Assembly: GCA_029550345.1 (NCBI GenBank)
Contig: JAKPHK010000026.1
Location: 1 to 56,210 of the forward strand
From: Pseudomonadota bacterium
Lineage (GTDB): Bacteria; Pseudomonadota; Alphaproteobacteria; Sphingomonadales; Sphingomonadaceae
DNA: 56,210 nucleotides
Direction of reading: 5' to 3'
In this document: positions 17,208-25,420 of the stretch, one piece after another
Numbering within the stretch: position 1 is the stretch's first letter
Layout of the letters: each line of letters opens with the position of its first letter
Notes under the pieces: model-generated
What the model was told of the DNA's origin: nothing
The model's database searches: none
What the model saw: only the letters and a program-made list of their open reading frames with translations
Program-made: the position numbers and the translations under genes

Positions 17208-17744
17208 ATGCCCGGAATCGACCAGAGCCTGATCTTCCACCCGCTGAACATCGCGGTACTGACCGTATCCGATACCCGCACGATCGAAACCGATACATCT
17301 GGCGCGCTGCTGGCCGAGCGGTTGACCGATGCCGGGCACAACCTGACCGACCGCGCGATCGTGACCGACGATGTCGAGGCGATCCGGGGGCGGATGCGCG
17401 GCTGGATCGCCGATCCCGGGGTCGATATCGTGGTCAGCACAGGCGGCACCGGATTTACCCCGCGCGACGTCACGCCCGAAGCGGTCATGCCGCTGCTGCG
17501 GCGGGTGATGGATGGGTTCAGCGTGGTGTTCCATCAGGCCAGCATGGGCACGATCGGGGTGTCCACCCTGCAATCGCGCGCTTTCGCCGGACAGGCTGAG
17601 GATACCTTCATCTTCTGTGTTCCGGGATCGAACGGCGCCTGCCGCGATGCCTGGGATCTCGTACTTTCATTGGAATTCGACAGCCGCTATCGCCCGTGCT
17701 CGATCGCCGGACAGGTGCCGCGGCTGCGCGGCCTTTGCGCATGA
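17208..17744 (+). CDS. moaB: Molybdenum cofactor biosynthesis protein B (first copy)
   Basis: 178 residues. MoaB/MogA-type proteins bind molybdopterin and adenylylate it before molybdenum insertion. The TGGTGFTPRDVTPEA loop is the molybdopterin-binding signature, followed by SRAFAGQ and VPGSNGACRDAWD. It overlaps moeA by ATGA. A second moaB of exactly the same length, aligning without gaps by eye, lies in the nar operon at 47240-47776, with the same overlap to a second moeA. Confidence 0.93.
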   Translation: MPGIDQSLIFHPLNIAVLTVSDTRTIETDTSGALLAERLTDAGHNLTDRAIVTDDVEAIRGRMRGWIADPGVDIVVSTGGTGFTPRDVTPEAVMPLLRRVMDGFSVVFHQASMGTIGVSTLQSRAFAGQAEDTFIFCVPGSNGACRDAWDLVLSLEFDSRYRPCSIAGQVPRLRGLCA

Positions 17745-18925
17745 TCGGTTTCGACCACGCCATCAGCCTGATCGCCGACCAGGTGATGCCGCTGGGGAGC
17801 GAGACGGTTGCACTGGCAGATGCGGCGCAGCGGGTTCTGAGCGCGCCGCTTTACGCCCGCAGCGCAGCGCCGCGCCGCGATGTCTCCGCGATGGACGGCT
17901 ATGCCGTGTTCGATGCTGCAACCCGGCCCGGTGAAGCCCTGCAGGTGATCGGCGAAAGCCGCGCCGGGGCTGGATTTACCGGGGCCGTTCAGCCGGGTCA
18001 GGCGGTGCGGATCTTTACCGGCGCGCCGATGCCGCCGGGCGCGGACCGCTGCATCATGCAGGAATATGCCAGCCGCGATGGCGATCAGGTTCGCTTTGCC
18101 GAAGGGTACGGCCCGGGCTGGCACGTCCGCAAGGCCGGCAGCGACTTTGCCGCCGGTGCGCTGCTGCTGGCAGCCGGAACCAGGCTGACCCCGCAAGCGA
18201 TGGTCGCCGCCGCGGCGGCGGATCATGCCGATCTGGTGGTCGCGCTTCCGCCGCGCGTGGCGATCATCGGCACTGGCGATGAACTTGCCCCGCCCGGCCA
18301 GGCCCATCTGCGCGGCGATGCCATTCCCGAAAGCGTCAGCTTTGGCGTTGCCGCCATGGCCGCGGCAGCCGGGGCGCTGGTGGTGGACCGCCGCACCGGA
18401 GCCGACGATCTGCCCGCGCTTGAGCGGGCCGCGGGGGCCGCGCTTGATCTGGCGGATCTGGTGATCGTCACGGGTGGAGCCTCGGTCGGAGAGCGCGATT
18501 TCGCGCGGGCGATGTTTGCACCGCACGGGCTGGACCTGCTGTTTTCCAAGGTTGCGATCAAGCCGGGCAAGCCGGTCTGGCTTGGCCGGGCGCGGGGGAA
18601 ATGGGTGCTGGGCCTGCCCGGCAATCCGACCTCGGCAATGGTCACAGCGCGGCTGTTCCTCCAGCCGGTGCTGGCCCGCCTGCTGGGACAGTCGGCACAG
18701 GCGCCACTCGGCTGGCGCCACCTGCCTCTGGCCGCCCCGCTTGGCCCGACCGGTGACCGCGAGAGTTTTGTCCGGGCGATCTGGTCGCAGGCCGGACTGG
18801 TCCCGCTCGGCAACCAGGACAGCGGGGTTCAGGGCGGATTGGCTCAAGCCGACTGGCTGGTCCGCTGCCCGCCGGAGCAGCCGCCGCAGGAGGCAGGCAC
18901 CCTGGTTACGGCCCTGCCGTTCTAG
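17741..18925 (+). CDS. moeA: Molybdopterin molybdenumtransferase MoeA (first copy)
   Basis: 394 residues starting at the ATGA overlap with moaB. MoeA inserts molybdate into adenylylated molybdopterin. SAMDGYAV near residue 50, IFTGAPMPPGAD, TGDEL, VTGGASVGERDF, KPGKPVW and GLPGNPTSAM are all standard MoeA motifs. It ends 7 bases before the convergent ABC permease gene. No molybdoenzyme gene adjoins this copy, unlike the nar copy. Confidence 0.93.
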   Translation: MIGFDHAISLIADQVMPLGSETVALADAAQRVLSAPLYARSAAPRRDVSAMDGYAVFDAATRPGEALQVIGESRAGAGFTGAVQPGQAVRIFTGAPMPPGADRCIMQEYASRDGDQVRFAEGYGPGWHVRKAGSDFAAGALLLAAGTRLTPQAMVAAAAADHADLVVALPPRVAIIGTGDELAPPGQAHLRGDAIPESVSFGVAAMAAAAGALVVDRRTGADDLPALERAAGAALDLADLVIVTGGASVGERDFARAMFAPHGLDLLFSKVAIKPGKPVWLGRARGKWVLGLPGNPTSAMVTARLFLQPVLARLLGQSAQAPLGWRHLPLAAPLGPTGDRESFVRAIWSQAGLVPLGNQDSGVQGGLAQADWLVRCPPEQPPQEAGTLVTALPF

Positions 18926-18932
18926 CCGCTTG

Positions 18933-20138
18933 CTACTCGTGACGCAGCGCGTCGATCGGGTTGAGCGAGGCCGCGCGGCGGGCCGGGAAATAGCCGAAGG
19001 CCACGCCGATCGCCGCCGAAAAGGCGAATGCCAGCAGGTTGATCGATGGGCTGAAGACCACCGGCACGCTGATCAGCGAAGCCCCGATCAGGGTCATCAC
19101 CACCCCGAGCGCCAGCCCGATCAGCCCGCCAAGGCACGACAGCACGATCGCCTCTACCAGAAACTGCAACAGCACTTCGCGGCCAACCGCGCCGACGGCC
19201 AGACGGATCCCGATCTCGCGGGTGCGCTCGGTCACCGAAACCAGCATGATGTTCATGATCCCGATCCCGCCGACGATCAGGCTGACCGCCGCGACCGCCG
19301 CCATGACCATGGTCAGGATCGTTGTGGTGCCTGACATCGTCTCGCTGATCTGGCGCGTGTCGAAGATGTTGAAATTGTCTTCCTCGCCCGCCGCGATGTT
19401 GCGCCGTTCGCGCAGCAACTGGCTGACCGAGGTCTGGATCGCGGTGCCGTCATAGCGGTCATCGACCGCAATCACGATCGCGCTGATATCGCGGTTGCCG
19501 GTGAACCGGCGCTGGACCATCCGGATCGGAACGATCACCGTATCGTCCTGGTCCTGGAACCCGCCTTGCCCCTTGGATGCCAGCACCCCGATCACATCGC
19601 ACGAGATTGATCCGATGCGCAGCCGCGAACCGGCCGCATTTTCATTGGCAAACAGGTTCTTGCGTACGGTCTCACCGATCAGGCAGACCGACTTGCCGGC
19701 GCTTTGCTCCGCCGTCGTCCAGGTCCGCCCCGACGCCAGCTTCCATTGCTGGGCGACGAAATAGTCGCTGGTCGTGCCGGTTACCGTGGTTTTCCAGTTC
19801 GAAGCGTTGTGGACTGCCGTCACCGATGTCTGGGCCACCGGCGCGGCCGCGCGGACCCCGGCAATCTGCGACTGGATCGCCTTGAGGTCAGTCTCCTTGA
19901 AAGACGGCGGTTGCGGCCCGCCGCCGCCGCGCCCAAAGCCCTGCCCCGGGCGAACCTGCAGGATATTGGCGCCCAGGCTTGAGATCTGCTGCTTGACCGC
20001 CTCGGTCGCGCCATTGCCAAGCTGGACCATGGTGACCACCGCCGAAACCCCGATGACGATCCCCAGGGTCGTCAGGAAGCTGCGCATCAGGTGGCGGCGG
20101 ATCTCGTTGAAGGCGAGCAGGATCGTGGTGCCGAGCAT
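18933..20138 (-). CDS. MacB-type ABC transporter permease
   Basis: 401 residues. An N-terminal membrane helix is followed by a large periplasmic MacB_PCD-like domain and three C-terminal helices with the FtsX-like ending; TERTREIGIRLAVGA and PARRAASLNPIDALRHE are classic for this family. It works as a mechanotransmission permease together with a separate ATPase, a MacA-like adaptor and an outer-membrane factor, all encoded upstream in the same operon. Its ATG shares bases with the ATPase stop (TGATG). Exported substrate unknown (macrolides, peptides or lipoproteins in relatives). Confidence 0.9.
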   Translation of the reverse strand: MLGTTILLAFNEIRRHLMRSFLTTLGIVIGVSAVVTMVQLGNGATEAVKQQISSLGANILQVRPGQGFGRGGGGPQPPSFKETDLKAIQSQIAGVRAAAPVAQTSVTAVHNASNWKTTVTGTTSDYFVAQQWKLASGRTWTTAEQSAGKSVCLIGETVRKNLFANENAAGSRLRIGSISCDVIGVLASKGQGGFQDQDDTVIVPIRMVQRRFTGNRDISAIVIAVDDRYDGTAIQTSVSQLLRERRNIAAGEEDNFNIFDTRQISETMSGTTTILTMVMAAVAAVSLIVGGIGIMNIMLVSVTERTREIGIRLAVGAVGREVLLQFLVEAIVLSCLGGLIGLALGVVMTLIGASLISVPVVFSPSINLLAFAFSAAIGVAFGYFPARRAASLNPIDALRHE

Positions 20139-20846
20139 CAGGCGCCTGCCTTCGCGGTGTTGGTTTCGATCCGTTCAATCCGGCCATCGCGGAAATGGAC
20201 GATCGTGCGGGCATAGGCCGCCATTTCAGCCTCATGCGTAACCATCAGGATCGTGATGCCCTGGCTGCGGTTGAGTTCGGTCAGGAATTCCATGATTTCG
20301 ATCGACCGTTCGGTATCGAGATTGCCGGTCGGCTCGTCCGCCAGCAGTACCTGTGGATGGGTCACGATCGCGCGGGCGATGGCGACGCGCTGTTGCTGCC
20401 CCCCCGGAAAGTTCGGCCGGGGTATGGTCCCACCACTCCTTCAGGCCGACCTGTTCGAGCGCGTCCATCGCCGCCGCCTTGCGCGCGGCCTTGTCCATCC
20501 CGCGATAGAGCAGCGGCAGTTCGACATTCTCAAGCGCATCGGTCCGGGCCAGCAGGTTGAAGCCCTGAAACACGAAGCCGAGGTAGCGGCGGCGCAGCAG
20601 GGCGAGCTGATCGCGGCTCATCCGCTCAACATGAACCCCGCGGAACAGGAATTCGCCGCTGGTCGGCAGATCGAGACAGCCCAGGATGTTCATGGTGGTC
20701 GATTTGCCGGAACCCGAAGGCCCCATGATCGCCACGAAATCCCCTTCGGAGATATCAAGGTCCACGCTCTTCAGCGCCTGAAAGGCGGTCGGGCCTTCGC
20801 CGAAGACCTTGGTCACTCCGCGCAGCCGGATGATCGGTTCAGGCAC
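20138..20846 (-). pseudogene. MacB/LolD-type ABC transporter ATPase, frameshifted in the LSGGQ motif
   Basis: The N-terminal part has Walker A GPSGSGKS (42-49), the Q-loop segment GFVFQGFNLL, and reads into LSGG (146-149). There a run of seven C (G on the coding strand) at 20399-20405 shifts the frame. With six, the frame continues as [14 protein letters not shown] into [13 protein letters not shown] (Walker B) and MVTHEAE (H-loop), giving a normal 235-residue ATPase. As written, the product would lack Walker B and the H-loop. Either this is a homopolymer sequencing error or a true inactivation; all other genes of the operon are intact, which favours error or recent mutation. It overlaps the adaptor gene by 8 bases. 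Confidence 0.85.
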
Positions 20847-22233
20847 GGCGGCGGTCCGCCAGCGCCGGGCCGATCCGCGGCAGATCGGCGCGGGCCTGGC
20901 CCGAGCCGGACGCCTCCGCGCCGGCGGCCAGCTGCCCGGTAATCACCTTCTCACCCTGCTTGAGCTCGCCGCCGGTAATCTCGGTGACGCTGCCATCACT
21001 GCTGCCGACGGTCACCTTGCGCGCCGCCGGCTGGCCCGCGGCATCGAGGACATAGACCGTCTGGGTGCTGCCTTCGCCCACCGTCGCGGTGCGCTGGGTA
21101 TCGCCGCCCGGGCGGCGCGGCATAAGGACTGAGGTAATGCTGCCGCTCTGACTGGTGGTCGCGGGGCGGAACCGCAGCGCGGCATTGGGTACGACCAGGG
21201 CGTTGGTCCGCTTCATCGTCACGATCTCTGCCGTCGCGGTCATCCCGGGGCGGAGCAGCAGCTCGGGATTTTCAACCGTGAGCAAGGCGGTATAGGCGAC
21301 GACGGTGCTGGACGATGAACTGTCGCTGCCGGTGTTGGAGCCCAGATCAACCCGCTTGATCGTGGCCTTGAAGGTGCGCCCGGGATAGGCATCGACCGTG
21401 AAAGTCGCCGATTGACCCGCCGCCACCTGACCGACGTCGGCCTCATCAACTTTCACTTCCAGGTCCATCTGGCTCAGATCCTCGGCCAGGGTGAACAGCG
21501 TTGGCGCCTGGAGCGATGCGGCAACCGTCTGCCCCGGATCGACCGAGCGCGACAGCACCACCCCGTTGACCGGCGAGTAGATCGTTGCCTTGGCCAGACT
21601 GGTCTGCGCGGTCGAGACCTGGGCCTGGGCCTGAACGACCTGGGCCTGAGCCGAGCGGATTCCGGCCTGGGCGCGCTGGGCATCGGCGCGGGCGCTGTCC
21701 AGCTCTGTCCGCGAGGGAACCTTGCCGCCCGATAGCCGCCAGACTTCCTCCTGCCTGCGCAGATTTGCATCGGCCTGGGTTGCCGTGGCCTGAGCCTGGG
21801 TAACGGCGGCCTGCGCAGCGCCCAGCGTGGCCCGCGCCTGATTGAGCGTATCGCGCAGCCGCGAGGAATCGAGCCGGGCGAGCGGCTGGCCCTTGGCCAC
21901 CCGGTCATTGTTGTCAACGAACACCGCCTCAACCAGACCCGACTGCTCGGACCCCACTTCAACCTGATTGGTCGGCTGAAGGTTGCCGGTTGCCGATACG
22001 GTTACCGTCATGTCGGTCCGTTCGGCGGTCTGGGTGGCATAGGATACCTGCGACGAACCTGAGAACAGGTAATAAAGCAGGATTGCCAGCGCCAGCACCG
22101 CAGCCACGGCGGCGATCACAAGCGGCCGCCGGAACCACGAGCGGCTGGGCGACACCCCCAGGAATTCATCGATTGTCGTTGCTCCGGCCGGATCGCTCGG
22201 CGCGGGGTTGGTCGGGTTTGTTGCATCGGTCAT
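20839..22233 (-). CDS. MacA-like periplasmic adaptor (membrane fusion protein)
   Basis: About 464 residues from ATG 22233, four bases after the outer-membrane factor stop; an ATG 45 bases further upstream would overlap that gene. One inner-membrane helix (about 35-55) is followed by the barrel-sandwich half GNLQPTNQVEVGSEQSG. An Ala/Gln-rich coiled-coil hairpin (about 105-205) comes next, then the second lipoyl half ATIYSPVNGVVLSRSV. It links the MacB-type pump to the NodT-type channel. The C-terminus is Gly/Ala-rich and ends in a basic RRRA. Confidence 0.9.
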   Translation of the reverse strand: MTDATNPTNPAPSDPAGATTIDEFLGVSPSRSWFRRPLVIAAVAAVLALAILLYYLFSGSSQVSYATQTAERTDMTVTVSATGNLQPTNQVEVGSEQSGLVEAVFVDNNDRVAKGQPLARLDSSRLRDTLNQARATLGAAQAAVTQAQATATQADANLRRQEEVWRLSGGKVPSRTELDSARADAQRAQAGIRSAQAQVVQAQAQVSTAQTSLAKATIYSPVNGVVLSRSVDPGQTVAASLQAPTLFTLAEDLSQMDLEVKVDEADVGQVAAGQSATFTVDAYPGRTFKATIKRVDLGSNTGSDSSSSSTVVAYTALLTVENPELLLRPGMTATAEIVTMKRTNALVVPNAALRFRPATTSQSGSITSVLMPRRPGGDTQRTATVGEGSTQTVYVLDAAGQPAARKVTVGSSDGSVTEITGGELKQGEKVITGQLAAGAEASGSGQARADLPRIGPALADRRRA

Positions 22234-22237
22234 GGTT

Positions 22238-23629
22238 TCAGTCCTGTGCCGGGTTGGCGGGGTCCCAGCCGCCGCCAAGGGCCCGGTAAAGCTGGATTAC
22301 GGCAAGGGTCTGGTCACCCTTGCTGACAAGCTGGCCATCGCTGGCCGAAATCAGGGATCGCTCCGCCTCAAGCAGGGTCTGGAAATCCGAAAGCCCCGCG
22401 CGGTAGCTGCTGCGCGCCAGGATCGCCTGGTTGCGCGCTGCCTCAAGCGCCTCATCATATCCGCTGCGGCGTTGTTCGGCGGTACGCACCGCCAGCAGCG
22501 CTTTTTCGACATCCTCAAGCGCGCCAAGCACCGTCTGCTTGTACTGCGCGAAGGCCGCTTCGGCCGCGGCCCGCTGGCTGCGCACCTGCGACCGCGCCTG
22601 GCCGCCATCGAAAATCGTGTGGCTGAGCGCGGCAAAAAGGTTGCCCGTTACCAGATCGACCAGGCCGCCCAGACTGATCGAACTGGTGCCGATCGTGCCG
22701 CCGATCCGCAGTGCCGGATAGAGCTGAGCCTGCGCCACCCCGATCCGGGCCGTTGCCGCCGCCAGGCTGCGTTCGGCCGAGCGGACATCGGGCCGCTGGC
22801 GCAGGGTATCGGCCGGGAACCCCGCCGCGATCCCGCCCGGCGGCGCGGGCGGCGGTGCGGTTTCGGCCAGTTCATCGGCCAGAGCGGCGGGGGCCTGACT
22901 GGTCAGCACGCCCAGCCGGAACACCGCCTGGCCATAGGTCTGCTCCAGGGTCGGAAGCGTTACCGCGATCTGGGCCCGGGCGCTGCGCGCCTGTTCAACA
23001 TCGATGCTGGTGACCAGCCCGGCCTGATTGCGCCACCGCGCGATTTGCAGGTTCTCATCCGCAAAGCCCAGGTTCTGCCGGGCCAGCGCCAGCCGTTGCT
23101 GTGCCAGGCGAGCCTGGACATAATAGGTCGCGATGTCGCTCACCAATGAGACACGCACCGCCGCGAGATCATAGGCGGCGGCCTGCGCCTCGGCCCGGCT
23201 GGCCTCCACCGCGCGGGCCTTCCCGCCAAACAGATCGGCCTCCCAGCTGGCGTCGATCCCCAGCGAAAACGCGCTTTGCCCGCCGCCGCTGGTATCAAGG
23301 CCCTGGCTGGCCTGCCCGCTGCCCGAAACGGTCGGGAGCCGTCCGCCCCTGGACTGGACCAGACTTTCGCGCGCCTGGACCAGGCGCGCGCGGGCGATTG
23401 CCAGGTCAAGGTTGCCCGCCAACCCCCGGTCGATCAGCGAATCGAGCCGGGCATCGCCGAATTGTTTCCACCAGTCTTGCAGCCGCGCGGGCGACTGTGC
23501 CTCGCTCTGCCCGGCATAAAGCGCGGGGACCGCCAGTGCGCCAGCCTGCGGCGGCTCATAAGCAGGCCCGGTCGCACAGGCGCTGACCAGGGCCGAGCCG
23601 AGCAAGAGCAAAGGAAGGGGACGGGGCAT
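22238..23629 (-). CDS. NodT-family outer-membrane efflux lipoprotein
   Basis: 463 residues. A lipoprotein signal MPRPLPLLLLGSALVSAC has the lipobox LVSA-Cys18. The two repeated OEP domains of TolC/NodT channels follow; QARLAQQRLALARQNL and PADTLRQRPDVRSAERSLAAATARIGVAQAQLYP are hallmark stretches. First gene of the efflux operon, with the adaptor 4 bases downstream. Upstream is a 121-base gap holding a GTAAC-N5-GTAAC element. Confidence 0.92.
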   Translation of the reverse strand: MPRPLPLLLLGSALVSACATGPAYEPPQAGALAVPALYAGQSEAQSPARLQDWWKQFGDARLDSLIDRGLAGNLDLAIARARLVQARESLVQSRGGRLPTVSGSGQASQGLDTSGGGQSAFSLGIDASWEADLFGGKARAVEASRAEAQAAAYDLAAVRVSLVSDIATYYVQARLAQQRLALARQNLGFADENLQIARWRNQAGLVTSIDVEQARSARAQIAVTLPTLEQTYGQAVFRLGVLTSQAPAALADELAETAPPPAPPGGIAAGFPADTLRQRPDVRSAERSLAAATARIGVAQAQLYPALRIGGTIGTSSISLGGLVDLVTGNLFAALSHTIFDGGQARSQVRSQRAAAEAAFAQYKQTVLGALEDVEKALLAVRTAEQRRSGYDEALEAARNQAILARSSYRAGLSDFQTLLEAERSLISASDGQLVSKGDQTLAVIQLYRALGGGWDPANPAQD

Positions 23630-23702
23630 GGCAACTCTGCGGTCTTGGGAAGGTTGAACCGCAGGATAGACGCAAATCGCGCCGCCTGAATATCAACGAA
23701 TG

Positions 23703-23717
23703 GTAACATTGTGTAAC
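23703..23717. promoter_or_regulatory. CpxR/OmpR-like tandem box GTAAC-N5-GTAAC
   Basis: Two direct GTAAC repeats begin exactly 10 bases apart, about 75-90 bases upstream of the efflux operon start. The layout matches the GTAAA-N5-GTAAA tandem sites of CpxR-type response regulators, which often control envelope-stress pumps. The same stretch also reads as the imperfect palindrome GGTxACA...TGTxACC. No two-component genes lie nearby. Confidence 0.45.
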
Positions 23718-23750
23718 CTGAGCCGATGTTCACGGCGGTTACGGTGCAGA

Positions 23751-24176
23751 CTATCCGGCCTGCCCGGCGGGAGGCGGGGTGAGGCAAGACTGTAGCTGGC
23801 GGCGCTCACCGACAGACAGCGTTTCACCCTGCGGCAGCCAGGCGCGCAGCAAGTGGGTGCCGCTGGGCGATCCTGCCGGCGCCGCCGCAACCCGCACGGC
23901 GAGGCGGCGGTTTTCCTGATAGAATTCATCGGCGCGGGAGATCTGGAGGGCCAGGCCGCCTTCGGGCCGACCGACAAGGCATTTCAGCAGGTCCGCGCGG
24001 TGGGCGCCGGTTGTTCCTTCAAACACCAGCACCTTGCCATCCAGCTCTTTCCGGGCAGTCCAGGTCTGCAGCAACAAGGGACTGGCCAGCGCCAGCAGGG
24101 CAAGTGCCCCCACGCCGATCAGCGTGCGCCGGGACTGCTTCTGGTTCAAATCAGGCGTCGCCGATCCGGTCAGCAT
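23751..24176 (-). CDS. Membrane-anchored hypothetical protein
   Basis: About 141 residues if started at ATG 24176, overlapping the end of the L,D-transpeptidase gene by 26 bases. An N-terminal basic stretch (NQKQSRRT) and a membrane helix (about 19-36) precede a periplasmic domain with two cysteines, one in DLLKC and one in LQSC near the C-terminus. The family is not recognised. The overlap suggests translational coupling and a shared role at the cell wall. A longer frame extends upstream, but would lie wholly within the upstream gene. Confidence 0.6.
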   Translation of the reverse strand: MLTGSATPDLNQKQSRRTLIGVGALALLALASPLLLQTWTARKELDGKVLVFEGTTGAHRADLLKCLVGRPEGGLALQISRADEFYQENRRLAVRVAAAPAGSPSGTHLLRAWLPQGETLSVGERRQLQSCLTPPPAGQAG

Positions 24177-24867
24177 AGAGCAGACGGCCGCCCGAAAGGT
24201 GCCAGAGCGCCTCGTTGAAGTTTTCCGGCCCCATGGCAAAGCAGCCTTCGCTCCGCCCGAGCTTGCCGAACTGGGCAATATGCGCGGTCGAGGCATATTT
24301 GGCCGGATGCATCACGATCGCGCGTTCAAGCGCGGTCGAATTATCCTGATCGAGGCCGAGCAAGCGGATCGAGGTGCCGTATTTGCCCTTGTACCATTCG
24401 GCGGTGAGATAGGCCCCGCGCGAGGTCGCCTCTGATCCGGGTACGGCGGAAAACTGCTGCAGAAAGCCCGAATGGGCCGGATCCGATCCACGCCCGTGGC
24501 TGACCAGGAACGAACGGATCGAGCCGTTTTCCAGATTGACGAAATGGAACCGCGGCAGGGTGGAAGGCCGCGCGAAATCGGCGATCCCGACGATATCGGT
24601 GCGCCAGACCTGATTGCCAGCGCGGCCCAGCTCACGCTTGGCTATCTCTACCAGGCGGGCTTCATAGGCGGGGTTGGGCGCAGCAACCGTAGGCAGTGCG
24701 GGTTCGACCGGGGGCGTAACCGCCTGCGGGGCGGTTTTCAGCCCGAATGCCTGATCAAAATCCGAAGTAAGCGATCCGTCCTGCGCAGCACGCGCAAGCG
24801 CGCGGCCCGGCAGCGAAAGCGCAGCGCCCGCAGCCAGTCCGCCCAGAATCAGATCGCGTCGTTTCAT
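24151..24867 (-). CDS. Murein L,D-transpeptidase (YkuD_2 type) with Tat-like signal
   Basis: 238 residues from ATG 24867, which has a GGGGG just upstream; ATG 24879 lacks one. The N-terminus MKRRDLILGGLAAGAALSL looks like a twin-arginine signal. The catalytic region has SHGRGSDPAHSGFL, MHPAKYAS with His187, and GRSEGCFAM with nucleophile Cys209. This is the HxxxY...SxGC arrangement of the YkuD_2 group. It would act on periplasmic peptidoglycan. Twin-arginine export of such an enzyme is a point to verify. Confidence 0.85.
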   Translation of the reverse strand: MKRRDLILGGLAAGAALSLPGRALARAAQDGSLTSDFDQAFGLKTAPQAVTPPVEPALPTVAAPNPAYEARLVEIAKRELGRAGNQVWRTDIVGIADFARPSTLPRFHFVNLENGSIRSFLVSHGRGSDPAHSGFLQQFSAVPGSEATSRGAYLTAEWYKGKYGTSIRLLGLDQDNSTALERAIVMHPAKYASTAHIAQFGKLGRSEGCFAMGPENFNEALWHLSGGRLLYADRIGDA

Positions 24868-24922
24868 GACCCCCGTCATAGCAGCTTGGGGATAACGTGA
24901 GCCTTAACGCCGTGCCAAGCGT

Positions 24923-25420
24923 TTAAGCGGCAGAAACACGCGCAGCTGCGCCGAGTTGAGCCAGGGCCGGGCCATCCAGGCGCATCACGGTCCATTCGTC
25001 CATCGGCTTTGCGCCCAGCTTGCGATAGAATCCGATCGCGGGTTCGTTCCAGTCCAGCACCGACCATTCGAGTCGCGCGCAGTCCCGCTTTACCGCCAAT
25101 GCCGCAAGATGGGCCAGCAGCGCCCTGCCCAGCCCGCTGCCCCGCGCTTCGGGCCGCACGAACAGATCCTCAAGGTAAATCCCCGGGCGCCCCTCAAAGG
25201 TCGAGAAGTTATGGAAGAACAGCGCAAAGCCCTGCGCGGTGCCGTTCAGCTCGCCAATCACCACTTCGGCATAGGGCCGCGCGCCGAACAGCTTTTCGCC
25301 CAGCACCGCCGGATCGAACCGGACTTCGTGGGCAAGCCGTTCATATTCGGCCAGATCGCGGATCAGCTGGGCGATCAGCGGCAAGTCAGCAAGGGTGGCG
25401 GGACGGATCGTTAGGGTCAT
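24923..25420 (-). CDS. GNAT family N-acetyltransferase
   Basis: 165 residues; start at ATG 25420, which overlaps the upstream gene's stop (ATGA). TLTIRPATLADLPLIAQLI opens the fold. The acetyl-CoA loop is RPEARGSGLGRALLAHL, with DWNEPAIGFYRKLGAK near the end. It resembles the diamine/spermidine acetyltransferase-like subgroup by the IYLEDLFVRPE and SVLDWN segments, but the acceptor is unknown. Confidence 0.88.
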   Translation of the reverse strand: MTLTIRPATLADLPLIAQLIRDLAEYERLAHEVRFDPAVLGEKLFGARPYAEVVIGELNGTAQGFALFFHNFSTFEGRPGIYLEDLFVRPEARGSGLGRALLAHLAALAVKRDCARLEWSVLDWNEPAIGFYRKLGAKPMDEWTVMRLDGPALAQLGAAARVSAA

